From Cristatella mucedo (lineage: Eukaryota > Bryozoa > Phylactolaemata > Cristatellidae): a stretch of DNA of 64,000 bases. Shown piece by piece: positions 12,937 to 21,742 of this stretch (positions are counted from its first letter, which is position 1; the number at the start of each line of letters is the position of its first letter). Location of the stretch: contig WPIO01000002.1 of assembly GCA_009760855.2 (NCBI GenBank), forward strand, positions 9,768,001 to 9,832,000, written 5' to 3'. Below the pieces are notes generated by a model, which made no database searches, had not been told where the DNA came from, and saw only the letters and a program-made list of their open reading frames with translations. The position numbers were made by a program, and so were the translations under genes.

Positions 12937-15772
12937 CCCATATAAGATCATCGGGTTGCATTTAAAGGTACTTGAGAACAAGCCATTTGTAGAGATGTCT
13001 TGGAGAGATGCTCCGTTTTTATACAGAGGCATTCATTAGTATTGAATCTTGTTTGTTTAACTGTCTCTGTTAGAAAGAATACCTGGTTTGTGAATAGAGG
13101 TCTGTGCTAACAAAATGGTCACTTCCTAACTTACTACCCTGTAAATTGATTTTTGTGATGGTGGTTGGCCATTCAAAACGCTGGCATTTCAGAGCTTTTA
13201 GCTTGATCATTTCGGAGAGGATTCGTAGAAATTTCAAACTTTCTGAGGTTGTATGAAAGTAAATGCCACTGCCTCAGAGACTACGGTGACCACACTGGAC
13301 AAAGCAAATGGAAATCAGGAAAATGGGTCTTTGCTAAACTAGTTGTTATCCTGCACCAAAATCTTAATTGGAGGCCAGAAACTAGTGTGGAATTTTATTC
13401 TTGCCTGCAAAACCACTACAGTATGTGCTGTGTAGAGCCCACCTGTTAAACGACGTTGAGCTTAGATGGTTATCCTAAATAATTTTGTTTTAGCCGCCGA
13501 GACACGTGGTGTCACAGACCGTCAAGAACGTACTCCAAAATAAAGGTCGTAACTCACGGTGGAGTGGACCTAAGCACCTTGCCTATTTTCGTGAGATTGC
13601 CGATTATCCTTCGGTTCTTCCAGAGGGGTTAAGGACAGCAACTGCAGCTGAAGGTGGCGAAACATGCGGCTACCTACCAGTGAATCCACGATTGGCTGAA
13701 AGTAAATATTTAGTTTTCCTGTGACGATACTGCACTATTTACTTGTTTGTCATTATATTTGGATTAGTTTTCTTATAGCACCGTGCTTTATTGTACAGTG
13801 TTGCTCCGTGTTTGTAAAGGGCCCGCCTATTAGCCTCTGGGTGTTCGCCCAGTAGTTAATATGCTCGCTGATCACGACCCAGGTCGTGGCTTCGAGTCCT
13901 GCAGTGGCCGATTCTTTATTAACTACTGCGAGCAGCAGTGATAGCCATACTAATAATAAAAGTATATGTGTATAGCAACCCTAGAGGACTCAATCTTTGT
14001 CTAGGCTCTTTACATATGCTGCAAAGGAAGCATGGTCGAATAGTTATCGGTAGCAGGCTCAATTATAACAAGCATAACTTGGTTAGAGGCGACCATCAAG
14101 GGTCAGCATGCAAACATAAAGTGACAACATGCACGGTGTCAGCAGGCATAAGCACACAAAGGACGAATCACATGGACCCACTAAATATCAGGAGATTTCG
14201 TGATGCCAGTCAGAAGTGAGTTCCAGGCTTTGGGAAACTACGAGCTAAAGGCACGGTCTGCATTGGATTTGATGTTCGCACCGAGGTGCAGCTAAACGAT
14301 TAGATTCAGAAAAGCAGGTGGTACTATACTTAGTCGGGAAGGCTCTTTTGCTGTTATATAAATGAGGCTGTTAAATCAGCTGACATTGTTAAATGTTTTC
14401 CCTTTTTGTCATGTGAGTCCCAGGCAGCCTTCTCGTGACACCCTTGTAATTGTTAGCATGGTTGTTCGTAACTGTTTCAAAATACCCAGCCTGTCGGATT
14501 GGCATGAAATTGGTGGTCAAACTTGGCATTGAAACCCTTGGAATCTAACTGGAAGCATCGCTCAAATGCGCTGTGTGAACCCATCTGGTGTTTCAAAGCT
14601 GAGTTACCGCGATTGCATGTATAGACGATAGGTTTTTTCTCTGAAGGGCTGCATTTCATTTAGGACTACATGTTTAACCTGGATCAGTCAAGTGGAAGAG
14701 CAAGGCCTCGATTTTGCCTGTGGCCTTTATTCATAGGAGGGAAGCTGAAGCTGGTGCAGCTAAAGGCAGATTGCAAGCCGCCTGAAGCACCCTTTCAGGT
14801 CGATCCTGAGACTGAGCTCGATGGCTCCCCTTCCCTGCCCATGCCTATGGTTGGGACTTCTAAGCGATCAGATTGATTCTTTTTATCTCCATCCCACCAG
14901 CAGCTGCATCATGGTAAGGTCGCTCTCACCGGCGTTGGGACGGGATCAACTTGAAATGGTCCTTTGCATCAACCTCTGCCGAATCGAGTTTGTGGATGCA
15001 GCAAGCAATGCAGACTATCGCGTGAAGAGGAAGCAGTGAGAGGAGGTGTGACTATGGCCTCACGCCCACAATCACATTGGTGAGGGGAAGGTCATGCCAT
15101 GCCGAAGGTGGCGCTTGGTAATTTCGTCGTGTTCTTACTTGTCCAAACTCGGCTTTTGAAGTCAAATCCGGCTATCCTACAACCATATGACCTAGGGAAC
15201 GACTCCCCCCCCCCCCCCAATTTCTTGGTGACTGATTCCTCAGAATAGGGAAAATGTAGTCAAAAAGTCGTTTAGTAATTAATCTGATGTGTGAACTCAA
15301 GGGCTTTTGTGTATAATGTGTGTTGCTCTAGCGATTGTGGATGTACCACCTTTTACGAAGTTCACCATAGCCCATGCGTATTCGAAGTCGGTCTGCTCTG
15401 TCTGACAAGCTCGTATTATGTCATTGCTATTTTTTAGGGCAGCCAGCGCCGACGAACAGAGAGCCCAGGTTCGGAGCCCAGAAGACTGCTCCTCGTGCTG
15501 TTCACCCGCGGACGTCGGACAGTCAGGTTTCTCCTGGGGCTGCTGGGAGTCTGGTGGCTGCTGCCGGCGGCAGTGAATGTCAAGGCTCAGCTGTCAGGCC
15601 ATGCTTGGCAGGTCAACCTCTAGAGACCACAGCTGTTTCACCTCAGCCCGTGAGAGTTGTTGCAAGGCGTGGGCTCAGCCATTGCAAAAGCGTCCCGGAG
15701 CCCCTACCAGGCGTAGCCGTCGATGGGATTCAGCCCCATTTTCTGATTCCTATGTCGGATAGTAAACCATGA
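1850..15772 (+). CDS. EXD1: EXD1-like protein (DEDD 3'-5' exonuclease fold, probably inactive), partial gene of five exons
   Basis: Five exons join in matching phase: 1850-1930, 7444-7599, 11392-11577, 13494-13701 and 15438-15772 (stop TGA 15770-15772). The first three cover the C-terminal half of a DEDD exonuclease domain: VIHDCRYISDMMF (motif II region), VFDTQ-VADLVIYKN, then AAESVLYLLPLYKRL (motif III region). These fit the EXD1/Egalitarian branch. Mammalian EXD1 is known as a nuclease-dead RNA adaptor that works with TDRD12 in piRNA biogenesis. Here the usual Asp of motif II (CR-x-D-S) reads Ile, and the Asp of motif III (AAxDVxYL) reads Ser, so this copy is also probably inactive (inference). 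The last two exons encode a basic linker and a Pro/Ala/Ser-rich tail. The introns are 1.7-5.5 kb and full of transposons. Motif I and the start codon are missing from the window. A DEDD nuclease outside EXD1 is the main alternative. Confidence 0.8.
2316..3886 (+). mobile_element. Full-length degenerate Tc1-like DNA transposon
   Basis: The ends are imperfect inverted repeats sharing gcaaaagtatttacgag (22 of 26 bases match overall). They are flanked by TA at 2314-2315 and 3887-3888, the expected Tc1/mariner target duplication. The length of 1571 bp is typical of Tc1. The element lies in EXD1-like intron 1 in the sense direction. The internal transposase is broken (separate entry). Confidence 0.9.
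2707..3715 (+). pseudogene. Tc1-like transposase pseudogene (DD34E family)
   Basis: Starting at MGKTKKLNNEIEGQIV, the reading frame shows helix-turn-helix remnants, then TDESKLTVHGDDKRRNF (first catalytic Asp at 3163-3165), RRKGEEYHPDCL, MLVWSCFSA, then NDPKH, LSWPSESHDLNPMELLW (catalytic Glu at 3539-3541), and ESMPLKVHEVMRNRGCPTSF. All are hallmarks of Tc1 transposase. It has several in-frame stops: the Trp normally before TDES is TGA, and others follow IVANHK and in the linker. The second catalytic Asp (in xDNDPKH) reads His. The element is therefore inactive. Confidence 0.9.
4173..4465 (-). mobile_element. LINE family 1 (CR1/L2-like) 3' fragment
   Basis: The fragment reads, on the minus strand, through the same 3' sequence as the copy at 58720-60050: the CYFHATHYLNCSP region and then the 'gagttacagacggagata' 3' end. 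It lies in EXD1-like intron 1 and is 5'-truncated. Confidence 0.75.
4491..4659 (-). mobile_element. tRNA-derived SINE, family A
   Basis: On the minus strand it begins ggtgagccgtgatggca with an A-box-like segment and has a B-box-like gagttcaattcc. It then carries the family body (gggcgat..tttatcgccactgcaagcgg) and tail ctatacaaaaagaggctgt. Related copies lie at 17211, 20740, 20951 and 41503. Confidence 0.75.
4961..5100 (+). mobile_element. tRNA-derived SINE, family B
   Basis: The tRNA-like head is tggtccagcggttaaggtgc (A box) and the B box is gggctcgagccccg. The tail is gagattaagttctcttggg, then ggcgctatacaaatga. That tail resembles the 3' end of LINE family 2. Copies lie at 24966, 25308 and 31724. 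Confidence 0.75.
5250..6042 (+). mobile_element. LINE family 1 (CR1/L2-like) ORF2 C-terminal fragment
   Basis: It encodes NFKSFIQMTAPTASHHVRS, LSRLDHCNSLLAGLPKKA, ELGWIPVDQRIQTKVLTLT and GDRSFSSASPRL. This is the post-reverse-transcriptase C-terminus typical of CR1/L2 LINEs (cf. 'GDRAFxxAAPRLWNSLP'). A TAG replaces the WN of RLWNS. It ends in the family 3' sequence and atacattacatt tail at 6042. It is 5'-truncated and dead. Confidence 0.85.
6171..7035 (-). mobile_element. LINE family 2 (CR1/L2-like) fragment
   Basis: The (TTA)n tail (taataataataat on +) and hairpin tail aaagcgccctcagagaactt lie at the left. The minus-strand coding remnants include LVHAFVTSRLAFCNSLLSGL, AIRRLQLVQNSAASLVCRER and LPVKQRIDFKVLSLSFRS, which are CR1/L2 C-terminal signatures. 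It lies in EXD1-like intron 1, antisense to the gene. Confidence 0.85.
7307..7336. repeat. (GT)n microsatellite
   Basis: About 15 uninterrupted GT units lie shortly upstream of the exon at 7444. Confidence 0.95.
7444..7599 (+). CDS. EXD1: EXD1-like exon (VADLVIYKN)
   Basis: This 52-codon, phase 0-0 exon has acceptor attctgcag and donor gtacga. It begins VADLVIYKNLRDGEVPNYV, which directly continues VFDTQ of the previous exon, as FDTQ-VADL does in the family. It contains the conserved 'SL..CL..YLNI' helix (SLNVCLSKYLNI). Confidence 0.85.
9090..9336 (+). mobile_element. LINE family 1 reverse-transcriptase fragment
   Basis: It encodes KLDTCLANIRS, then MSANFP, and in a shifted frame NDRTELILMGHPKHVAGLED and NLGAVFYNSVHFESFI. 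This matches the segment just after the YADD motif in the copy at 58720-60050. It is frame-broken. Confidence 0.75.
9336..9412 (-). mobile_element. LINE family 2 3'-end fragment
   Basis: A (TAA)n tract is followed by gcacttgataaagcgccctc and aatctctttctaggcgcttt, the reverse complement of the family 2 hairpin 3' end. It directly abuts the family 1 fragment at 9336, which suggests nested insertion. Confidence 0.8.
9827..9870 (+). mobile_element. Short LINE-2/SINE-B type 3'-tail fragment
   Basis: The sequence cctagaaagagattaagttc then tctgacggtgctatacaa matches the shared 3' tail of LINE family 2 and SINE family B. It is too short to assign to one or the other. Confidence 0.55.
11392..11577 (+). 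CDS. EXD1: EXD1-like exon (motif III region)
   Basis: This 62-codon, phase 0-0 exon has acceptor gattactgcag and donor gtaagg. It encodes W..RP (WLKRPATKQ), then LLTAAESVLYLLPLYKRL. The W-x2-RP and AAxxVxYLLPLY pattern is exonuclease motif III of this family. The Asp expected before V is Ser, and the upstream Tyr is also absent. Confidence 0.85.
12000..12170 (-). pseudogene. Tc1/mariner-like transposase relic fragment
   Basis: The minus strand reads WQQDNEPVKNLRPVKFF, then LMQ-stop-PGQSPGLNPIERLW and SDIYRRLG. The QQDN Asp and NPIE Glu are 34 residues apart, the DD34E spacing of Tc1-like transposases. One in-frame TGA replaces the Trp of 'WPxQSPDLNP'. No inverted repeats are seen. It is not the same family as the element at 2316. 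Confidence 0.8.
12887..12934. repeat. (TA)n-rich microsatellite
   Basis: A run of alternating TA with small interruptions lies in the EXD1-like intron between the exons at 11392 and 13494. Confidence 0.9.
13494..13701 (+). CDS. EXD1: EXD1-like exon (basic C-terminal linker)
   Basis: The acceptor is ttgttttag and the donor is gtaaat after GCTGAAA. The length is 69 codons plus one base, giving phase 1 to the next exon. It encodes a basic, low-conservation stretch starting PPRHVVSQTVKNVLQNKG. Assignment rests on the strong splice sites and phase match on both sides rather than on a domain. Confidence 0.7.
13832..13946 (+). mobile_element. tRNA-derived SINE family A, left part (interrupted)
   Basis: It has A-box-like agcctctgggtgttcgccca and B-box-like gcttcgagtcctgcagtgg, then the SINE body to agtgatagcc, where the SINE is interrupted. 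The missing 3' half resumes at about 14333. Confidence 0.7.
13947..14332 (-). mobile_element. LINE family 2 fragment inserted within a SINE
   Basis: It starts with (TAA)n and a degraded hairpin tail, followed by the family 2 3' UTR (ggttagaggcgacc, gtgtcagcaggcataagcac). It sits between the two halves of SINE A, so it is younger than the SINE. Confidence 0.7.
14333..14384 (+). mobile_element. tRNA-derived SINE family A, right part
   Basis: The sequence aaggctcttttgctgttata followed by aatgaggctgttaaatcagc is the 3' half of SINE A and completes the head at 13832-13946. Confidence 0.7.
14385..15437 (+). other. Rest of last EXD1-like intron; nothing recognised
   Basis: No conserved motif is visible. 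A short poly-C run lies at about 15207-15220. Small ORFs at 14670-15039 have no support. Confidence 0.4.
15438..15772 (+). CDS. EXD1: EXD1-like last exon (disordered tail)
   Basis: The acceptor is gctattttttag, and phase 1 is completed by the A ending the previous exon. It encodes 110 residues rich in Pro, Ala, Ser and Arg, ending MSDSKP with TGA. No domain is visible. A poly(A) signal AATAAA follows at 16008-16013, about 236 bases after the stop, which supports this as the terminal exon. Confidence 0.7.
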
Positions 15773-16007
15773 GAGTGGAAGATCTTCTTTGAAGCACACA
15801 GCCAAAAAATGCACTTTAGATTTATTATCGCTACTTTATTGATGCGATGTATCACACGGAAATCTTATTATATCGGATTATATTATTGTCCTTTAAAATC
15901 GATTACAGTATTTCTTTTTTTAATGTGGCTCACATTCGTTTTATGTCTAAGCTCTGCATAGTATTGACGGGCTCGGGGGCAATCGTGTTTATATTGATCT
16001 GATACGA

Positions 16008-16013
16008 AATAAA
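16008..16013 (+). promoter_or_regulatory. Putative poly(A) signal AATAAA of the EXD1-like gene
   Basis: A canonical AATAAA hexamer lies downstream of the terminal exon in an AT-rich, otherwise featureless 3' region. Confidence 0.5.
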
Positions 16014-16189
16014 GTTATTGAGCTCTAATGGGAGCATCAAGTTATTTAACTCTTATGGGGGCAGCAAGATATTGATATTAAGCTCGAAATCCAAACTTCA
16101 GAGGCATTTTGATGACAAAGCTGCTAAAGTAATTTGCCGCCAAGTAAGTCAACTGACCTAAATCCTATAAAGCAACTGTGGGATGGAAT

Positions 16190-16275
16190 AGCTTCCTTTG
16201 CAGCAAATGTAAAGCGCCCAAAAAGAGATTGAGTTCTCTGAGGGCGCTTCATCGAGTGTATTATTATTATTATTA
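16190..16275 (+). mobile_element. LINE family 2 3'-end fragment
   Basis: The sequence gcaaatgtaaagcgccca, then gagattgagttctctgaggg and cgcttcat, ends in a (TTA)n tail. It is the family 2 hairpin 3' end without any coding part. Confidence 0.8.
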
Positions 16276-16636
16276 TCATTATGATAGGGTGCAGTATTTA
16301 GGCCCATTGTGTCCGGGTTTCAACTGTAGAAGAGCTTTGTTATCAGCTGCAGCACCATTGGAGTACCGAAAACTCGATGCGGTCTGTAGACATTGACGGA
16401 CCTTTATGGCACGACGCCTAAAAGAGAAGATAAGAGGTGTACAATCACAAAGTGTCGATCTTAAGAGTAGATTTTAATTGAAATCCTCGATATTTAATTG
16501 TACGTAATTGCACATTAAATTTGTTGAAATATGTAATTCGCAGAAATTGACGAGCTTGTTTCTGGATTCTGTTTCATAAGTTACCAGCAACGTTATGTCG
16601 GCAGCAACGTATAGGCTGGAACAAGACTTTGTGAAT

Positions 16637-16745
16637 TAATAATAATAATAATAATGCACTTGATAAAGCGCCCTCAGAGAACTCAATCTCTTTCTAGGCG
16701 CTTTACATTTGCTGCAAAGGGAAATGCAATTGAATGGTGAGTATA
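16637..16745 (-). mobile_element. LINE family 2 3'-end fragment
   Basis: (TAA)n is followed by gcacttgataaagcgccctc and ctaggcgctttacatttgct, a near-intact reverse-complement family 2 tail, truncated soon afterwards. Confidence 0.8.
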
Positions 16746-17210
16746 ATTGGCTGTGTAGGCAAAAACAGGTACAGTCGGCATTGGTATTTGAGCCAAATTC
16801 CAGAAATAACAAATGTGCAACGGGCACCTGTGGCTTAGCCGCTCTTGCATTTGCGTAGCACGGAAATTAGAACCTAGCACGACCTCCAGATGACAGACTG
16901 GATGTAATCAATAGAGGCATTTTACATGCCACGCCGACCGCTTAGTGTAACGCAGTGATCTCATGAATGGCTAGCAGTTTCAGCTTCGAGGTCGGCAGAT
17001 TGGCCACTCACGCTTGTGCGAGCAGACAGTAGCCACCTGCAGTCTGCTCTGCAATCAGTCCTCATCGAGGCCGCTCGTTCTTGTATGCCGATCTTACTAG
17101 GAGTTCTGATTTCCTATGGGAATGGATAAGGGAAGGGATATCTCGTGTAAGTTTTCGTGCAGCAGCCTAGGCTTTATAGTTCAAGGTCGGTACGAGGAAG
17201 CAAGCATATG

Positions 17211-17340
17211 CAGCTCGGTCCCGAGGTCGTGGGTTCGATTCCTGCGGTGGGCGATTCTTTATCACCACTGCAAGCGGTGGTGATAGCCGTAAAGGCTCTT
17301 CTGTCACTATACAAAAAGAGGCTGTTTAATCAGCTAGGAT
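17211..17340 (+). mobile_element. tRNA-derived SINE family A
   Basis: B box gggttcgattcctgcgg, the conserved middle accactgcaagcggtggtga, and tail tatacaaaaagaggctgttt. It is 5'-truncated (A box weak or absent). Confidence 0.75.
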
Positions 17341-17559
17341 TTTTTTTTTAATTGCACCGGCATTGCGTACAGATGTGACATCAATCCAGAGAAGCTGGAA
17401 CAAAACTACAGCTAGATGATAATAATGGTACATTTGTATATCTGATTGGTATGCATTAGCTATAGGTAGTATGTAGCTCATTGCCAAAATGTACTACTTT
17501 CCACAAGAGAGCATCGTCGAAATCAGAAGTCTGCGTAGGCTAGAGTACTACAGTTAAAA

Positions 17560-17960
17560 CTAGTACAAGCGTTCGTCACGTCGCGTCTAGATCTACTGCC
17601 ATCTGTATTTATTACCTTCGCCATATATCCTTCTGCGACTGCAGATGGTGCGAAATACAGCAGCTCGTCCGCTCTGACATAAATGGAGCAGCTAACACAT
17701 TACACGACCTCTGTCTGAACTTCACTGGCTCTCTACCAGGTATCGAATTCACTTTAAAGATTTTCTCTGTTTTAGATTAATCTTCACTCGCTTGCACTAC
17801 CTATCCAACCTTCTTGCTCTCGTACCTCCCGCTGCTGCTAATCTGCTTCCAATAATCTCGCCGTTCCTAGCACCAGATTGAAATCTGTTGGCGATCGGGC
17901 CTTCAGTGTGTCTAGACCGAAAGCTAGAGCTGACTTTGGTCGTTACTTGCAATGACTTTG
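17560..17960 (+). mobile_element. Degenerate CR1/L2-like LINE C-terminal fragment, different from families 1 and 2
   Basis: Interrupted frames read QAFVTSRLDLL, LQMVRNTAARP, LSELHWLS-x-RYRIHFK and RLKSVGDRAFSVSRP. The order and motifs (VTSRLD, QxVxNxAARL, LHWLPVxxRIxFK, GDRAFS) are those after the CR1/L2 reverse transcriptase. Many stops are present. Confidence 0.7.
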
Positions 17961-18171
17961 CATCATTTGATTCTCAGCTGAAAATGTATCCATTACGTTC
18001 ACCTGTCCCTGCGCGCGGGTTAACTGGGCTCATTTGTTAATCTGTGCTTTGCGTTCTTACTCGTACCCGATTCGCTGCATTTTGCAAGCCCTAGGTTTTA
18101 CTGTACGGTGGCAAAGAGTCTCCTTGTGTGCTCCAGCAAGCTGGCTTTAGCACGATACTTATTTTCGCCCA

Positions 18172-18326
18172 AGTCTTAGCCCAGAGGTAAGCTGCTCTCA
18201 CTTCACGACCAGATCGTGGGTTCTAGTCCTGCAGTGAGCAATCATTTATCGCCCAGTGCAAACTGTGGTGATAACCGTTAAGGTTCATCTGCCTCAATAC
18301 AAAGAGGCTGTTTATTCAGCTAACCT
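18172..18326 (+). mobile_element. tRNA-derived SINE family A
   Basis: A-box-like tcttagcccagaggtaagct, B-box-like gggttctagtcctgcagtg, body tcgcccagtgcaaactgtgg and tail aatacaaagaggctgtttat. Confidence 0.75.
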
Positions 18327-19457
18327 GTGTACGTCTGCATTTCTGGAAGACCGGGTCATATGGCCAGGTGAAAATATTCAAGAGCGATATTGCGTGAGTG
18401 AACACACGATGAATTTTGCTTGCTCGCTCGATTAACGGTTACATTTTATTTTGGTTTTGCCTTGGACCTCAAGGTGTGTTTGGTGATTCAGCGATTGCAG
18501 TGTTCAAGCGGCACCGTGCAAAGTCCGTTGGTTTCCCCGTGCATTACACGGGTGGCTGTATTCCACGTTTATTTTAGCAAATATATCCAAAATAAAAAAG
18601 AATACATCTTTGGAGGTCTCGCGATAATTAAAAAGGTCCGGTGGGCTTCTGTCGTGAACGCTTCTGGATTCGTGGTAATTTGACACGTGCTCTTGAATTC
18701 TGTCATACAATTAGTTTTTGCGTCGAACTCTACGCCTGCGTCTGGCCGTTATCCTCATAGAACATGAAATCCTGCAACGGAAAATTAAATTTAACTGCGT
18801 TACATGCAAATATAAAGAGAACTGGGCAAGTGCAAATGTTAACTGCTTTGTTTTGTTTTATTTCTACACGAAAAATCTTTTTTGCACTTACTGCGTTCCT
18901 CTTTTGCCGATGACTCTACGATAGGTATTCATTTGTAAACGCGATTTTCTACGCGTACAAAGACTGCCCCACTTTCGAAAAAAAAATGTTACGTCTCAGA
19001 GTTCGTGGAATACACTTGGTTAACTTGAGCTTGAGGATGCGAACTATGCTTAGCTCGTGACAGTCGCACCACCCACGAAAAGAGTTTTCGCTCCTGCACG
19101 GCCGTAAACAAGGGACGGATTAAAATGCCAACACTGAAGCCTCGGGTAAGGTGAGCTGGCTGGCTAAATTAGCTGAGCCGACAGCGCCGCCGTACTGGGC
19201 GAGAAGCTTGGCCCTGCTGCCGACTGTGCAATGCCAGCTTTCTGTGCACACCTGCATTGGGCCGTGCACGCCTGCACTCGACCGTGCGCTCTTTCGCTCC
19301 TACTCGCTCCTGCGAGTCAGGCCGCGAGAGCTATCTCTTGTTTGTAAGCTAGAAGCAAGTAAACGATTTAAAGCCTCCTGTCGTTCACACTATCCTGTCT
19401 CGGGGTGGAGTGTACTACAAGTGTTCAAGCGGAGCATGCGTTTCGCATAGCTGCTAG
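18327..19457. other. No gene recognised
   Basis: Short ORFs only. The stretch becomes richer in GC from about 19050. I considered a solo LTR starting near 18986 but found no matching terminus or target duplication. Confidence 0.35.
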
Positions 19458-19660
19458 TAATACTCTTGATATACCACCCTCAGAGAATTTGCTGCAAAAA
19501 GAGCACTATCGAATGATTAGTGTTAATACGTTGACTAAACAACAAGAATAACAGGGTTAGGGGTACATACACAAGGTCAGCATGCAAGTACGGTTGCAGG
19601 CAGCATGCACAGTGTCAGTACGCATAAGCATATAAAGGACGAATCGCGTGGATTTATACA
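19458..19660 (-). mobile_element. LINE family 2 3' fragment, degraded
   Basis: It carries ccctcagagaatttgctgca, then gggttaggggtacatacaca, gcatgcacagtgtcagtacg and cataagcatataaaggac, which is the family 2 3' UTR in antisense. The hairpin is partly deleted. Confidence 0.65.
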
Positions 19661-20739
19661 CATTTCGCAATGCGTACAGCACACACACTGTGCTATTGTA
19701 GGGGCTCGTGGGCGCACGATGGCGGCTCGACGCAGAGCGAAGCCCCCACAAGTCAGTTGTTCTGACGACGACGGCTGTATTTACATTATACTCGGGCGAC
19801 GCAAGCGTGCGAGCGTTGATACGGATGTAGTAGCCGTCGTAGAAGCAGCTCCGGAACGAGAGAGGAGAGAGAGTGGATAGCGTGCGTACAGGCCGACGCT
19901 CAGGCAGAAAGTCCCTTGCTGCAGGGCTAGCGGGTCAGGCGCCCACAGCTGACCCCTTGCAATTAAATCTAGCTTAGTCAGCCGATACTGTCCAACTGCA
20001 GCGCCTAACGAGCCGGTACGCAGTGTGAGTCCGGCTGTGGTGGAATGACGTGGGCGTAGTCACGCCCATACTATCTTCGAAAATATGTGTACTTCGTGCG
20101 TTCGATCCGTGCAGTCCGCGCGATCATCCTTTTCGAGACACGGGCCCACAGACCGAACTCTTTTCAAGGGGCTACAGCTTTCCCCGGAACAGCCTGGCGG
20201 CTCAACCGGAGCTGACCAGCTCGTTCTGCGACGCCTTGGAGCTCTCTGACGCCACTATCCGACGGATTAAAACTGCAGAGATGACCAGCAGTTGTACATA
20301 CATTAAAGGTACGCGTATAAACAGGCGGTTTCCTAACAGGACTTTGTGGGATCTACACGTAGAAGATCCAACGATTAATCAGCGGTCGAGTTGCTCATTC
20401 GTAATCAGTCAGGCATCCAAAGTGGCCCTGGCCAAAGGCCGCTTGCAGCTGAAGGACCGGCCACTGCTTTCGCTGCTACCCTTCCTAGAGTAGAGAGCAG
20501 TGCACGTGCTGCGCCTCGCCGGCAGGCGCAGTCGCCGAATCCGGCGACTAGACTCGCCGCACCCTGGTCAACGAAGAGCCAACATGGCGGAGCGGTTTTT
20601 CGTAAGCTCGCTCTGCTCGCGATTAGCAGACCAGCTGCGTAGCTAAGCAACGTTGATGTGTATCCATCGAAGAAAAATCATGAGCGCAGCATGAAAAGCG
20701 TCAGCTGATGTACTCCTGGGTACTCTTTGCGTACTGATG
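19661..20739. other. GC- and CpG-richer unassigned segment
   Basis: It has open frames on both strands (for example 19605-19880 + and 20050-20493 +), but no domain, conserved splice pair or repeat match I can name. CpG density is higher than in the surroundings, so a promoter or untranslated exon is possible, but this is not shown. Confidence 0.3.
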
Positions 20740-20880
20740 TACTCTTTTCGCTCTTCATGACCCAGGTCGTTGGCTCGAACCCTACAGTGGGCGATCCTTT
20801 ATTGCCCACTGCAAGGCTGTGGTGATACACCGTTTAGGCTCTTCTGTCGCTATACAAATGAGGCTGTTGAATCAGCTAAC
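20740..20880 (+). mobile_element. tRNA-derived SINE family A
   Basis: B-box-like tggctcgaaccctacagtg, body tattgcccactgcaaggctg and tail tatacaaatgaggctgttga. First of three tandemly placed copies. Confidence 0.75.
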
Positions 20881-20950
20881 CTCTTTTTTTACTCAGCGAG
20901 CCACTACGACGCTCACTGGCCGGTTCGCTGAGGACGAGATTGACAGACAG

Positions 20951-21085
20951 TGAGCCGTGATGGCACCTTAGTTAAGGCGGTTGCTTTTTACAACCTCGGT
21001 CCCGATGTCGTGGGTTCCAATCCTTCGGTGGACGATTCTTTAACGCCCTGTCGCTATACAAATGAGGCTGTTGGCCCAGCTAACC
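20951..21085 (+). mobile_element. tRNA-derived SINE family A, internally deleted
   Basis: It begins tgagccgtgatggcacctta (A box region), with B-box-like gggttccaatccttcgg, but lacks the middle section between ctttaacgccc and tgtcgctatacaaatgaggc. Second of three tandemly placed copies. Confidence 0.75.
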
Positions 21086-21127
21086 TTTTCCTTTACTCAG
21101 CGAGCCATTACGACGGTCACTGGCCGT

Positions 21128-21256
21128 GTTGTGGTTTCCAATCCTGCGGTGGGCGATTCTTTAACGCCACTGCAAGCGATGGTAATAGCCGTAAAGGCTC
21201 TTCTGTCGCTATACAAAAGAGACTGATAAATCAGCTAATATTTATTTATTTATTTA
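21128..21256 (+). mobile_element. tRNA-derived SINE family A with (TTTA)n tail
   Basis: B-box-like ggtttccaatcctgcgg, body gccactgcaagcgatggtaa and tail atacaaaagagactgataaa, then (TTTA)n at 21240-21256. Third copy of the cluster. Confidence 0.75.
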
Positions 21257-21685
21257 GATGCCCACCCACTACATTGCAAATTTTCGCAGACGGACTCGAG
21301 ATTAATATGCTAAAATATGCAGTTTAGGTTTCGCCAGTGCTGTCTAGGCACTCACCTAATGTACAGCTGAAAAGCGTTCAGGCTTTATTCGCATTCGAGC
21401 TCTGTATAAGCCTGAAATTGGGTGGAATTTTCAATGTCAAATTTGTGAATCCAACTACGTATGCCAGGGCTAACGATTTTAAGTCAACCGAGAGTTATTT
21501 CTTATCTGTTTGACCGTTGAGAGTTATTTCTTATCTGTTTAGCCGTTTGACGGGTGAGCTAGATGAAAGTCAAGATGCTAACCCGAGCAATCCTGCTTGA
21601 GAATTCACACACAAGGCATCGCAGCGTCGATTTGAAAGATTGGCTCCGACTTTTGGATCTATTTCCAGCATATGTACTCAGCTGT
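21257..21685. other. Downstream of PLSCR exon 5; last exon not located
   Basis: I looked for a short phase-0 minus-strand exon with a DYMFFE-like sequence here and down to about 18900 and found none. A 40-base segment (gagagttatttcttatctgt) is duplicated in tandem at about 21490-21545. Confidence 0.35.
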
Positions 21686-21742
21686 TCAGGGCTTTCGCGA
21701 GCATGTCTTCCAATTAGCACGAAATTTGCCCCCACTACTTAC

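Noticed and set aside
18986-19425. Possible solo LTR (starts tgttacg)
   Set aside because: No matching CA-ended 3' terminus, inverted terminal pair or target duplication was found.
20050-20493. A 147-codon ORF on the + strand
   Set aside because: It lies in a GC-rich stretch with no domain or splice support, and the opposite strand is open as well.
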